From Gnetum montanum (Eukaryota > Streptophyta > Gnetopsida > Gnetales > Gnetaceae): a stretch of DNA of 64,000 bases. The notes beneath the pieces were generated by a model. It did not search any database. It was given only the letters and a program-made list of their open reading frames with translations, and was not told the DNA's origin. Below are positions 12,001 to 27,000 of this stretch, piece by piece (position 1 is the first letter of the stretch; each line of letters starts with the position of its first letter). Location: the NCBI GenBank assembly GCA_015680685.1, contig MNCI01008947.1, forward strand, positions 164,900 through 228,899, given 5' to 3'. The translations under genes were made by a program, and so were the position numbers.

Positions 12001-15000
12001 TATTACAGTCTAAGTCGTTGGGGGTTTGCTTGAGGGTTGAGCGGAGAGGATCCCCTCAATTTTTGAGGGAAAATGTCTCATTTTTGTAATCTTCTGTAAA
12101 TTTGCATTCAAATTAATACATCCCGAATTTTTTCCAAAGAAAAAAAACAATCAATCAAGATAATAGGATTAAATTTCTAAAAAATAAAAAATCATGTTAA
12201 AGTATTAATATGATCCAAACTTTAAAAATAGAAATTCTAATTGTGTAAGGCTCAAAAACTCAGCAATCAAGTCTCATTTTATATATCACATTCTCTTCCC
12301 AAATTTTTACTACTAGCCACCATACTCTATCTAAATTAATTTCGATCCCTTAAAAAGTTCTTCCGTTTTTACCCTTCTGGATTTAGAAGATCACATGTGC
12401 TAACAAAGCACTCCAAATTTTATTAATGCGCCAAGTTGTACCAAATCTAAATCCAAGATGCCACAAGATCTATTAAAAATTTTAGCATAATAAAATCCTA
12501 ATTTGGAGCTTTTTCTAAACTTTGTTCCAAATATCAACAATTTTACTATAACATAGAAAGATATTATTACCATCTTCACAAGCATTCTTGCAAAAACATA
12601 TATTAACCATCATCTATCCTTACTTCAACAAAATAGCCATGCATATATTTTTCAAATCCTGCCTAAATTTCAAAACCAACAGTAATATACAGTCCATTTC
12701 AAGAATCTTTGTGTAGTTTTGATATTTAAGCCTTCATCACTTTAATACAAATGACATCTTCATTTCAAATTTTGTAATCTAACTTTCCCAAAAGCGCATT
12801 ATTTAAATAATGTAAGTTTTAAAGTTGAAGTCCACCACACTCCAATGGGCGACAAACTGTATCTCAATCTAATAAATGAATTTTTTTGTCTTCCTTCCAA
12901 CCCTGAAAAAAAATCACATTCTAATTTTTCTAGTCTCTTTACTACCTCCTGAAGGATCCAAACACTTTAAGTATAATGGTACAGATTGAAGATAACTGTG
13001 AATTAATTAGCTAAAAACTGGTTCAACGTTGAAACAAAAACATTATATCAGTATCAACGTCATACTTTGGCATATTGAAAGAAAATGAAGAACGCATTGA
13101 TTAGGGCTTCCATAACGTCTTCCATGTTGTGGAACCTTAAAACCCTATTCATTAATAAGGATCTTTGAAAACCTTGAGAGTAGATGCCTTATTAGCTTTT
13201 TTTTTTTTCTTTTCTTTTTTTCTTTTTTTTTGAAAAGGGGGACCCAGATCTACAGAGGCCAGTGTACATTCCTAAAAAGATAGTATCAAATCAAAGTACA
13301 TTCGCAAAAGACTGGAAAAATCCAAAATATAAAAACTAACAGTACCACCAGTCTTAAAAGAAAGCCAAAACAGTTGAAAAGTGAGGAGATAAAAAACACC
13401 TCCAACTGTTTGAATCCTATGAAGGTAAAGACAAAATTATCTTCCAGATGCCTTATTAGCTTTAGCTAACAAAACTGCAAAACTTCATGCTACCTGAAAG
13501 GTAAACGGAACAACAAAGGAAGAACCACTAGCAAAGACAAATGATCCTCACAATGGCAGAAATATCATGAATTTGGTGACTTCATATCAATACGTTTTGC
13601 AAAAAAATCATTTCTATTAATATATAACATAAGTTCCCATTTGTGAGGAATGAAATCTACTTCTAACATATATCAAGTATTTGAATATCATTAACAAAAG
13701 CTACAGTTGCAGTTTTGATACTTGGTTCAACCACAGAAATAATATTTTTTCAATCATCCAAAAAATAAAAGAGGTTTTTTAGAAGCTCAATAAAGCATGA
13801 AACTTTTGTAAAAAAAGGGTCATCATCCAAAGGCTCAATGATCATCCCACCAAACAGGGTCCCTTAAAAGTCGATGGATGAGCAAAAGCCTAACCTCTTT
13901 TCGAGTGGCTCACATAAGCTTGAACCCAGGTTTTACAACTTGAGAAACAAGCTTACTACCACTCCAAATGATAATCCCTAACACATTAGACTTTCCTATA
14001 CTCTAAAAATGCAAGATCAAAATCTATACTCTAAAACTGTAAGACCAAAATCAAGAGTCCATTTGAAATAATAAGATTTGTGTGACAATGAGTAAAACTA
14101 CCAATGGCAAGAGCACTAGAGAGCAAATCCATCTTAGCAAATTCAAACAACAACAAAATCAGCAATACTAAACATGAATAGAAGTGAGGCCTAAATCATC
14201 CCAAATAGGATTCAAACGATTGAGAAAGCTCTTGAACATAGTCAAATAACCTAAAATCTGCATCAAAACATACTATGACGAAATGTCATGAGAAATTGAA
14301 TCATACAATTCATTCTAGCAATACATAATCTAGTGTGAGAGTTAAATCCTTATGAATGTTCAGGCCTTCCAAATCTAGTGGCATTATCTAGTGGCATTAT
14401 TTAGAACACCTAGGTCTTAGTCGAGAATTTCCTTCACCCCACTCTGCTTGAAAGACACATGCAGAGTCAAAAACCAAAGTGTTAAAAATAAATCAAGTGG
14501 AAAATAGTGATGCTAAAGGAGAAAGTTCTCTCCCAAGATAGCTCATTGGTTCCCCCATCTCAATTTTGACTTATCCCTACACCATAACAACAATTAGAAG
14601 TAAGTGTTCATCTATGTCTTTCCAGAAAATCATGGTAGTCATCAAGTGAGAAAGCTCACTACTACGGCTTTGTATCCTAATGTAACCTTCGGGAGTCATC
14701 AAGTGAGGAAGCTCACTACTACTATGACTTTGTATCCCAATGTAACCTTAGGAATTGAAAATGACTTGTAAGATGCAAGCTGCATTTTATACCAACAAGT
14801 TAAATATCATTGATATATCTAATATTTGTTTTCACATTTTATAGTTATCAATGAGGTGTAACCGAAGTTTCAATTCTATGTTTCTAACAAGTAATATTGA
14901 ACTGTAAAGAAATTGTTCAAATCAAAGCTAAACCTGAAAAATTTGTAGTTTCATAATCTCCCGGTGGATGCACTCGAACAGTTGTTGTCTCATAATCTCC

Positions 15001-18000
15001 CGGTGGATGCATTCGAACAGTGTTCAAAATTCAATTTCAGTTACCAAAAACCTAAACAACTAAGTATCACAACCTTCCCTGAGGTTTTTTATATGACTTA
15101 GAAAACAGCCAACGAATTGTCCTCAACGATCTGCCAAATAACCGTCCTAAACAATCCAGTCCACTGACATGATGACCAGCTTAGTTCACCGAGATAAATA
15201 AGTTTGCCCTTTCAAACACCAAATTAATTGTATTTATATTGTTTGCAGCTTTTCTAACAAATATTCATTAAAACTCTTATCCTCACTGAGCATTCGTCAA
15301 CAGGGGAGTAATCACAAACAGCTGGTCTATTCTGAAAAAAATAAAACTGCAAAAAATGATTGCCAATAAGTTCACATTTGCTTACAAGGGCCATACCATA
15401 TTTTTTAAATATCAGCTTGTCATACGAATTTACATTCAACACGTAGACTTGAAGGCTTTCAAAGAGATCAATTTTAAATAATTTTCTATGAAAGAAAGAT
15501 AGAAGCAAGAAATTCAACCTAGAATGATACAACAAGATGAATTACCATTTAGAAAGAATAGAGAAGAGATAGAAGTTTGTCAAAAGATTCAAGGATGCTA
15601 TATGAAATACCAGAGTGAAGCCACTAGAATGGCAATATGAAAGTATGCTATGAAATACCTTAAGGAATATTGGAAGTATGCTATGAATCGATACATATAC
15701 CAGTGTGATTTACAATGCAGAAAGAAAGAAGAACATGTCAAATTGATGTACGTTGAAAAAAGATTGTCAGGAGAAGTTTGGGAAAACAGACAGCCATAGT
15801 AACTGAATGTGGTTAGTGTGGAATAATTAGATCAGTTTTGCATAGAGTATCTTATATTTCTAATTTCTACTTAGTTTGTTTATCTGGTTTGATCTTCCAT
15901 TGACAGATATCTGTAAGGTTGATGACCTTAATATTCTACAACGTACATACTGATGTTTAAAAACTCTCTCTTAATTGACAATGAACTCAGTTAATTAATA
16001 ATTTGGAGTTTTTTTAATAATATTTTGAATCAGAGGTTTGCATGATGACAAAAACTCACATTGCTTTAATTTCTCTATATAGCAACAATCACAACAGCAA
16101 TTAACTTTCATGTAAAAGACAAAGATCGGCAAGGAATATCTTAAGTTTACTGGCCCTTGAAGCTTATTACCGTATCACACCTACACACTTGTGTAGTAAA
16201 CACTACCTAACTATACCTACGTGGGCCAAGGTATCTTCTCATCAGATATCAAGTTTGGTAAAAATATAGAAGACTCAAATTTAATATAATTTTTTGAAAC
16301 CCTGGGCCAGCACAGGCCCCAAGTCCCATACAGATTCTAAAGAAGCCATGATCATAAAATATAGAAAATGTATCCTGTCACTTTATTAAAAATGTAAGCA
16401 TTTCGGCAATGAATTTTAGAAACAAATACACTTCTTTGCATAACTACTTCCTTGGATTACAGTGAAAATTGATATTTCAAGTTATCGAGTTATTTGCTTG
16501 ATTCATGTACACTCACATAGTTGCTGTAAAATTTTGAAAATCTGATATTTATAGCAAGTAAATAACTGGTTTGTTGTATCTGAACTTATTCTCTAACATA
16601 TTTGATGTCACTCATATGGACATACATGGAAGTCTTTATAAGATTTTAAAACAACTTGAACAAGAGTTACTCTTGCAGGATTTTGACAGTGGAAGAGAAG
16701 TTAAATCTATCTCCTTTAATGTATATGACACAAACTACCGCTCGTATCTCTGCTACGGAGAAGAGAAATGATTTCTAAGTGTATCATCTCATGGTTATAA
16801 CTACATAAAAAGCAATGCAATCTGTTACTATCACTCTGTCTTCCTGCTGCCATTTTACTTTTGATTACATATTATTGTGTTTACATGTTCCTAATTATTG
16901 TTAACAATATTCTGTCTTCATGGTTTGACAGTAACTTAACTCATAAGGTAAAAAATTGCTATTTCAAAGAACCACAAACCTGCAAATCTCCAAATTTCTC
17001 CCTCGGATTCCTGTGGGGGATTAAGATCATGAAGCTCCTTTGTCTGAAAGTTATAAAGATATCCTGCCATGATTTGATGCATCAGAATAAAGCATCTCTC
17101 AACATCGCTTGCAACAACTCATGAATTAAAACAAATTGAAATCAGCCCACTGGTTAGAATAAGCTGCAATTGAGAGAACCGGCATTACGTTGTCAAGAAC
17201 AAAATTCTATCAAATAATTCCGTTCTGGATTTTGTGATTGCCATTTTGCCTTAATAACAATTTTCCCAAAAAATTTCTTTTAGGTATTCCCATTTTTAAA
17301 AAAATTTGTTTTTTGTTCTTCTGTTTAAAACATTCATACAATATTTTCTACTTTCTAATTAAAATGTTTCTTCATACCGTTTCCAATAACATCTCAAGTT
17401 TATAAGACCAATGAAAACTTGGGACAACTACTGTCACAAATAAAGTCATACAAACAAAACAAAATAATCCAACTTAACATGCATTAGACCATCTTCCTAA
17501 TACCTGAAAATGTGGGCATGCAAGCACACGTTGAATAACTCCTAAAGCAGGATTCAGGCACAACTTCAAATGGAGGGAGATTCACTTATGAAGTAAATAA
17601 CATAAGAAAGAGATTAGGCAAATTAAACCAGTCCTAGGAAATAATAAAGCATTCTTGGTTTCTGCTTCAATGCATATAGAAGGAAACAGAGGTTAAAAGA
17701 GAGTTCATTCAGAATATTGATTAAATCACTGCTAGTTGTCAATGGATAACATTCCTAAAACTCATGTTAGCACCATCCCATTCCAGAACTTGAAGTGGAT
17801 TAAAGAGAAAACCCTGAGGAATATCACTAGTATTGAAGCTAAGGGCCCAAAGAATAAGAAGAAAGGTTGAGACAATAAATGTCTGCAACAGCAATACAAA
17901 AATAATAGCAGCGTAAATGTTTGATATACAACATGAAATTCAAGAAAATTGACATGAAAAAATCCAAGAAATTTAAAAGCTCGGAAAAAAATTCATCAGG

Positions 18001-21000
18001 TGTTTTTTTTTTTTTTTTCCTTTTTATTTTCTTGTTTTGTTTTGTTGTTTTTTTTCCCCCCCTTTTATTGCTCACCACACTATAAATCACCCTACCTGGA
18101 ACAGATCAGTTATTCCCATATTGCTGTGGCCCCTAATTGAATATGAAAGGTGGCTTGCTGATCAATCAGCGTAAAACTCAAAATGGTGATCTGCCCAACA
18201 AATATGTTCTCATCTCCAAAGAAGTAATTACCCATCCAAAAAAATAAAAATTAAAAACAAAACCAAATAAAAATTTAAAAAAAAAAAAACAAAACAAAAA
18301 GTAATTACGCATGCATGTCAACGCAGCACCTTTGACATATCTCCATCAATGCATCCTATGATGCATTGATGCAAGTATGTCAACACTGACACAAGCATAG
18401 CCTTAGCAAATTCTTGCAGTTTCCTTCCTCAAAAGTTAGAATATTTTCCCTCTAAGTGCCCACAATGTGGATTGAAGAGATTTTACAGCATTTTATTCAA
18501 GTGCATATGTACCTGGACATATTTGCATGGACAGCAATGAAATCAAAATTTCCCCTATCCACTAGACATGCACTCGAATTGGCAGCTAGTTTGCTAGTCG
18601 ATATCCAATCCTAAAAATAGGAGAAGAATGAAGTTGATGCAGCTCTTCATGGGAAGCAGTCAAGTGGCGAAACTAGCAAACCAAGAGGCAAAACTTTTGG
18701 GGTTGGGTTTTGAGGACCTCATCCTACCATTACCCCTGGTTCCCAAGCATCATACCAAGGTTTTTGAAACTGACAGGCTCTTGAAGGTCGTGACCAATTC
18801 AAAGATAAGCTACCACATTTTGGAGGACCTAACAAGAATCCTTTAAAGAATCCAAATATTTGATGCTTCATCTATTCAGGAAGCCATGTTGCTCGAAACT
18901 GCCCCCAACATCCTAACTGACGACCAGCTAGAAGTGGTCCAAAAGAAAATCATCAATTGAATGCTCCTGACTATCAATCGTAGGCCCAATAACAAAGATC
19001 AACAAGGGCCAAAAGATAGGATCTCTAGGGGTGATTGAAAAAATCTTCCAAAGTCTAACAAGAGTCCAGCTTGTGTTCCGTCTAGATGGTTCCCATCCAA
19101 TTTCCAGCAAAAACAGTGGATGTTTTGGTTGGCACAAGTGCTAGCCATAACTTTCTTTCACCTAGGATGGCTCATGATCTCAACTTACAAGTACACCCAA
19201 CCTCAGCATCTTGTAAGTTAGCCAAGTTTCACCATATCAAATGCATCGGGGTGGTGAAGGAGGTGATAGTGAAAATAAGTCAACCAAGGGAAAAACCAGA
19301 TTTCTTTGTGCTGGATATTGATTCTTTCCAAGCCATTCTTGGACAAAGGTTCTTCAAGAAGGCAAAAGTGGTAGTTGTTGCATACCTAAATGCTATTTAC
19401 ATTATGCATGAGGAAGCACCCTTCCTAGTAAAACCCTCTACCTCAAGAGAATGCAAGAGTAGAAAATGTGTTGAGAAGGTATAAGGATTTGATGCCAACA
19501 AAGTTATTAGGTAAGTTGCCTAATAGACGGTTGGTTGATCACAAAATTGAGTTGTTGCCAAGAACTATCCCTCCTAGACAACGACCTTACAAAATGTTCG
19601 CCCCAAACTTGGCTAAACTAAAGAGGCAGTTGGAAAGCCTGGTAGAGAAGGGTTACATACAACCCTCAAAATCTTCTTTTGGGGCTCCAATGATGTTTGC
19701 AAAAAAGGAGGATGGATCATTGAGACTATATTGTGACTTCAAATTGCTCAACAAGTACACCAAGAATTTTGAAACACAATGCACCCCAACCAAGAACATA
19801 GATCCAAGTCCCCTTGAACATGAGTAGGCCATTGATTTCACTGAAGTTCAAGTCAACTCCAGCATGGACCAGCTTCAGCAACTCTTGGGCATACTAATCA
19901 TGTTGCAATCCCACTCTAATTTCTTGCTAGAATTCATGTTCAATCATCACCCTTGCACAATTTGGCTTCCCCACAACTTCCACTACATTCACCTGTTGAT
20001 GCTTGCAGATGCCTAGCCGATAGACAAACTAAAGATCAAACTCTTATAACATACCCAACCATCGAGCTTGCTTCGACTTTAGCTTAAACTGATTTAGAAC
20101 ATAGCTTATGGTAGTGTTGTCAATTTTGACCACCACAGGTCCACCAAGGAGGTAGTGTCGCCATGTGCAAAGGTAATGCACAATGGCAAATGTCTCCTTT
20201 TCATACACCAGCCACAACTGTTCAATCTAATTGAGCTTCTTTGACTCAAATGCCATCAAATGGTAATCCTGCAAAAGTACCCCACCAATCGCCTCATCCA
20301 AAGCATCTATATGAACTTCAAACGATTTCGAAAAGTTAGGTACGGCCAGCACTAGATAAGTTGTGAGGGCCTTCCTGATCTTGTCAAATGCTTATTGGCA
20401 TTGAGAACTCCACTTCCAAGCAACCTCTTTCTTTTGCAAGTTGGTTAAAGCAACAATCACACCAAAGAATCCTTGAACAAACCTTCAATAGTAGTTCGCC
20501 AAACCTAAAGATTGTCGCAATTGATGCACATCTTTTTGGGTAGGCCAGGTAGCGATGGCCTCAACTTTCCTTGGATCTAGACCAACCTTGCCACCACCAA
20601 TGATGTGGCCCAGAAATTTCAATCCTGGCTTCACGAACTCACATTTTTCCCATTTGATGTACAATTTGTGCTCCCATAACTTTGAGAACACCAAATCTAG
20701 GTACTTGAGATGTTCATTCATCATACGAGAATAGATCAAAATGTCATCAAGGTATACCACCACAAACCTATCCAGAAATGGAGAAAACACCTCATTTATG
20801 AGTGCAAAATGTGGCAAGGGCATTGCATAGACCAAAGGGCATGACCATCCACTCATACAATCCATAACAAGTGATGCATGTTGTCTTTTCTTTGTCATCC
20901 TTTGCAGTCTACAACTAGTAGTAGACTTGATGAAGATCAAATCAAGAGAAAACACGAGCTCCTACTAGTTGGTCAAATAGGTCTAAGACCAATGGAACTG

Positions 21001-24000
21001 GATACCTATACTTGGTGTACTTGTTGAGCAATTTGAAGTCACAACACAGTCTCAATGACCCATCCTCCTTTTGGGCAAAAATCACTGTAGCCACAAAAGG
21101 AGATTTCGAGGGTTGTATGTAACCCTTCTCTACCAAGGTTTCCAATTGCTTGTTTAGTTTAGCCAGCTCTAGGGCGGACATTCTATAAGATCATTGCCTA
21201 GGAGGGATAGTTCTTGGCAACAACTCAATTTTGTGATCAACCACCCATTGATCAAGCAACTTACCCAATAACTCTACTAGCATCAAATCCTTATACCTCC
21301 TCAACACATTTTCTACTCCCACGTTCTCTTGGGGTAGAGGTTTTTACCAGGTAAGATGCTTCCTCATGCATAATGTAGATAGCATGTAGGTATGGAACAA
21401 CTACCACTTTTGCCTTCTTGAAGAACTCTTCTCCAAGAATGGCTTGGAAAGAATCAATATCAGCACAAAGAAATCCAATTTTCCCCTCCATTGGTGAATT
21501 TTGATTTTCACCTCATTCACCACCCCAGTGCATTTGATAGAGCTTTACTTGACTAACTTACAAGATGTTGAGGCTAGGTGTACTTGTAAGTTGAGGTCAC
21601 AAGCCATCCCAAGTGAAAGAAAGCTATGGCTAACACCTATGTCATCCAAGCCATCCATTGCTTTGATGGAAATTGTATGGGAACCATCTAGAGCAAATGC
21701 CAACTAGACTCTTGCTTCAGTTGCACTTCTTGGAGGTTCTATTGGATGGTTGCCAAACTCTAGGAAATATGTTCACTCACTACCAAAGATCCCATTTCTT
21801 GGCCCTTGTCATTGATCTTTGATACCTGCAATCAGGCTTGCAACTGATAGTCAAGAACATTCAATCAACGATCTCCATTTGGACCCCTTCTAACTGGTCG
21901 TTGGTCAGGATGTTGAGGGCAATTTTGAGCAACATGGCTTCCTAAACAAATGAAGCATTGAATATTTGGATTCTTGGAAGATTATTGTTAGATCCTCCAA
22001 AATGTGGGTGCTTATCTCCAAACTGGTCGCAACCCTCAAGAGCACGTCACTTCCCAAAAACAATTGTATGATGCATAAGAACTAGAGGTAATAGTAGCAC
22101 GAAGTCGAAGTCCCTAAAAACCACCCCCAAAAGTTTTGCCTCCTAGTCCACTAGTTCCGCCACTTGACCTCTTCCCATGAGGAGTTGCATCAGCTACATT
22201 CTTCTCCTATTTTTGGGACTTCGTATCAACTACTAGACTGGTTACCAACTCTAGTGAATCTCTATACTCAGTAATCTTACAAGACTTAAATCTCTTGTTG
22301 GACCCATGGTTTTAGGCCATTAAGAAAGAGACAGAACTTATTTTTGTCATCCAACACAAAGATTTGTAAGATCACTTCTTGATATTCTCATAGGTAGTCT
22401 TGTAGTTGGATCAAAGGTTTGTAAGATCACTTCTTGATATCAAAGGTTTGATCATAGGACTTCCCACAGTACAAGGATATTCTAGTATATCCTTGTAGTT
22501 GTGGACAAGTTCTTGAAGTATGCTATCTTCATCTTGTGCCCCACTCCTTGCACAACTAAGGATGCGGCAACTCTATTCTTCGACAACATAATTCGCTACT
22601 TTGGATTGCCATCAAGTATCATATTTGATCATAACTTTTGATTCACAAGATATTTTTGGCAAAAGTTATTTCAAATGTTGGGGACAAAGCTGCAAATGTC
22701 TTCAGGATACCATCCTCAAACAGACGGGCAAATAGAACAAGTTAACAAAGTCCTTGAAGAGTATCTGCAACATTTCATTTGGTTCAATCAAATGAACTAA
22801 GTGTCCTTACTTCCGATGGCCCAGTTTAGCTATAACATTCAAAAATCCTCAGCCACAGGATTCTTTCCAATGGAGCCAGCCTTGGAAAAGCAACCATTAC
22901 TCCCCTAACTAGTGGAAACCCCCCATCAGGGGTTCAACCCCTCAGCAAATGACTTCATCAAGTCATGGACAAATTGCATTGAAGTTGCTCGAGTGTACTT
23001 GGGAAAGTAAGTGCAACACATGAAAAAGAATACAGATAACAAAAGGAGGCCACTAGAGTTTGCGGTTGGAGAGTGAGCATGGCTGAAAATGGATTATGTG
23101 GGGCAAATGAGGCCAAAGAAAGGAGCTAGTCAAAAATTCCTCAGGAGCTATGATGGACCTTTCAAGGTCCTTGCTCAAGTCAATATAGTTGCCTAGAAAT
23201 TGCAACTACCATCACACCTAGCAAAATATCATCCAGTGTTTCATGTGTCCATACTCAAAAAGTCCAATCTCAACAAGGTTGATCCTTCCACACTCAGGTC
23301 CAATGGACCTCCAAACATAGAAGCAGTGAAAGGATGACAGATTCAAACCATCGTCAACATGCAGACCATGGGATGCACATTAGATCAAATGGTGGAGTTC
23401 CTTATACACTAGCAAGGAACATCCTCGGAAGAGGATACATGGAAAGAGTGGAAAACTCTCTAGAATAAGCAGTCATTCATTGCAAATTTCTATGACAAAA
23501 ACCACATTGATTTGCCATTGTGGATGTTCATGGATGGCTGGCTAAAGGCAGCCACTAGATGATGGGAGTGATAGTGAAGGGAGGTAAAAAAAAATTGGCA
23601 AACTCGAGGAAATGCCCAAGTGGATCCAAGATGGACCACTTTTGAGAGGTGGAGAATCAATGTGTCTCCCCTTCCAATGATGGAGCAGGTGATGCTACAA
23701 TGAGGCTAGATCCCAAGATCCCTACACATTCTAGTGAAAGGCTATCACTAGGCATAGGCAGTGGTTCCCCCAAGGTATGTGTAGCCTTCCCTTGGAAGCA
23801 ATTGGAGCAACTCTACTCTCTAGTTTCACAACTAGAGATGGAGGACCCCACTTGCATCTCAAGCGAGTAGATTTTCCTCCCTAGGTAGAAAGGTTGGTAA
23901 AGTTTGCATGAAAAAGAGCAAACCTCTTCTTCCTAAACCTAGGATGCACAAACTTCTCTAAGCCTATGTTGGACGATAGGATGAGTTCAACACTTTGGCA

Positions 24001-27000
24001 ACCCTAACCGTTGGACATTCTTACATACAACTGTCAAATGCGCTTCTAGATGTTCAAGGTGCCTTGATATCCATTTATGACTCTTCACATTTGAAACAAG
24101 TGCATGCTTCAAGGACATCGCTTCTTTCAAGTGGGGGAGTGTGTAGAAAAACATGCCTTGTTGGTGGATCAAAGGTTGTTTCCCTCTAGAACAGGTGCTG
24201 GAGGAGCGTGGAGATCCTTATGGTACCGTGCTATCTCAACCATCTAGTAAAACTACATGGGACTTCATTCTACAATGGTCGCAGATATGTAGGTGCTTTG
24301 GATTGGATAATCTAAGTGCGGTTCCTTGCTAAACCTTGTACCAAATTGTGAAGGATCTAGGGGTGAGGCACCTCCTTGTAGATACATTATTGCTCCACTA
24401 CCGATGGTGTCTACAAGGGTTGATTGAGTACTTGCGTGTTAGTCCTCATTTGATGTTATAGATGTTCCTAATACTCATGGATCGAACATGTTATATAGTT
24501 GGTTCCATAGGGTGTACCCCATATGCCTCTAACCTCATGATTAATGAGTGTCGTGTGTTATGTTGTGCATGCAGAACCAATGCTTGCTAAGGCATAGTTC
24601 ATCTTGGGTCCACACTGGGCTGCTTGTCTAAATCAAGACTCAAGGGTGGTGTCAAATGGAGCTTTGCCAGAGAAAGATCATTACAAGAGGGGCCAAGGCT
24701 ATGCATTGTATGAAAGATGGAAACTAGTCATCCACAACCTTGAGAAAATTGCCCAGGTTATGCAAAGTTTTTGGAGTGAAATACGAGGGAGGGGAGATTC
24801 CAACCCTATCATGATTCCATTCAATGAATCCATGACCAAGAGAATAACCTCAAGCTTCTTGCTCCCATCGCAAAAAAAGAACTCTCTGACACAATACTTA
24901 CCATGAAAATGGGTAGGGCCCTGAAGCCTGATGGTTGGCCAATTGAATTCTTTAGGAAATTTTTTGACCTCATGCAAGACAACCTCCTTGACTCTTTTAA
25001 TCTTATGCTTAAGTGAAGACAATTCAGGAAAGAAAAATCAACTGTTCAAGAATTATCCTTATGCCAAAAATCAAAAGCCCCTCCAAACCTACTCATTTTA
25101 GACCAATTAGGGTTTGCAACATACTCTTGGGACTGGTTACAAGGATCCTTGTCAAAAGTTGCATCCAAAGGTTGAGACCCATGTCCAAGCCAAGGAACAC
25201 GCCAAAAGAGACCAAAAAGAGGAGGAATGACAAAAGGAGAAGCAACACCGCTACAAGCAAGAAGAGGAGAAATTTGACAAAATGCTCAGAGAGGTTGTGT
25301 TCTACCACACACTAGAGGACCACCTAAGGCAGAGAAGACCTACTAAGAGAAGCAAAAGAATAGCGGGTCATGGAGGCAAAGGATGAGACTCAGTGGGCCA
25401 AGGATTTCCTGGAGGAGCAAATGCAAAAGAGCCAAAACTTGGCCCATGAATCAAATGGGAGATGTTGGTTCCAAATGGGCAAGTACCCATACATTGTTAT
25501 GGGAATCAATCAAAACTTGTCATGGATAGGGCTGCATAAATATATCAAGAATACGTCCCATGCGCTCCACCCTAACAAAGCCAGGCACATGCACAAGAAA
25601 GATGAGGCCAAGCTGGAAGGAAGGTATAAGGAATTTCAGGAGGTGGCCACTTTTATCGCTTCTGAGATTTATAGGAATATAGTTGATGTTGTCCACATAT
25701 AAGGAATGTTGCAATGTGCATGCACCAAATGTCCTTAACCTGTTTAATGGTCCAATGTTCACTTCTATCATGGGTCTTTGATCAAGTTCCTAGGTTTCAT
25801 GGGCCCGGGCCTTGAGAGCCTTGATTATTTAGCTATGATGCACTTTTGTGGCCCCACTTTAAATTTTCTGTTTTTCCCTAATCAAGGATGTAGCTTGGGA
25901 GTTTCCCTCCTCCTAATTCAAAATCTCTTTTTGTTCTCCTTGTCTTGGAGGGGCTTCCTCACCTTGTAAAAATTTCCTGTAATATAACTCCCAGCCTTTC
26001 TCAAAAAAAAAGTATATGCAATTAAGAAAACAAAAAATTGGAACTCAATTAAAAAATAATATATTCATTTTTAAAATAGAAATTTATAAACCTATTAATA
26101 TGACAACATTGCATCACGCATGTTCATCAATATAAATTCATTGTTTATACTCCCATATCCATTACCAAAAGTTTCAAATGTAAGCTACATTGTAGGTTGT
26201 TAAGTTATTTCTTTGTGATACACTGCAATATTCACCATCAACTAAAACAAATTAGCTGAAAAATGTCTAAACTCAGCAGCTGAAGTGATTCAAAATGAGT
26301 TGAAGAATACACTGTTGAAATTCTGAATAATGTGTGATGCTCCAAATGTGTTCCTTGCAAAAGAATGTGCACTCAAAGTCACAAAATCTTGAAACTATTG
26401 ATGCTGCATATCCAGAATGTTCTCTACTTATTCTTTCTACTTTTATAGTTGTATTGAGTCAAATTTTGTTATTGAGATGGTGTTTTAATGTTTAACTTTT
26501 AAAAAGTGTTAACTTCTAATTGGTATTTTTAAATTTTTTTTAAGTTTTATATTATTTTTTAAACCAACAATTCCAACACTCCAAAATCATCTAGAATCAC
26601 AATTTCGAAATAGCTTGTGATCTAGAATTGATCCAGACCACAACTGTTCAGATCATGATCCAAAATCACCTAGATCATGATTCTAATCCAATCTTCATAA
26701 ATATGAAACATAGCAATGGTGGCAATACCAAAAAATCTGGGAATGTGTGATGCTCCAAATGTGTTCCTTGCAAAAGAATGTGCACTCAAAGTAACAAAAT
26801 CTTGAAACTACTGATGCTGCATATCCAGAATGTTCTCTACTTATTCTTTCTACTTTTATAGTTGTATTGAGTCAAATTTTGTTATTGAGATGGTGTTTTA
26901 ATGTTTAACTTTTAAAAAGTGTTAACTTCTAATTGGTATTTTTTAAAAAAAATTTAAGTTTTATATTAATTTTTTAAACCAACAATTCCAACACTCCAGA

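Noticed and set aside
13845-13967. Possible tRNA gene because of A-box and B-box-like motifs
   Set aside because: No cloverleaf or anticodon arm can be built, and the segment recurs elsewhere, so it is a SINE.
23649-24189. Open frames after the integrase as separate genes
   Set aside because: They lie between the chromodomain-like end and the polypurine tract of the Gypsy element and show no own domain.
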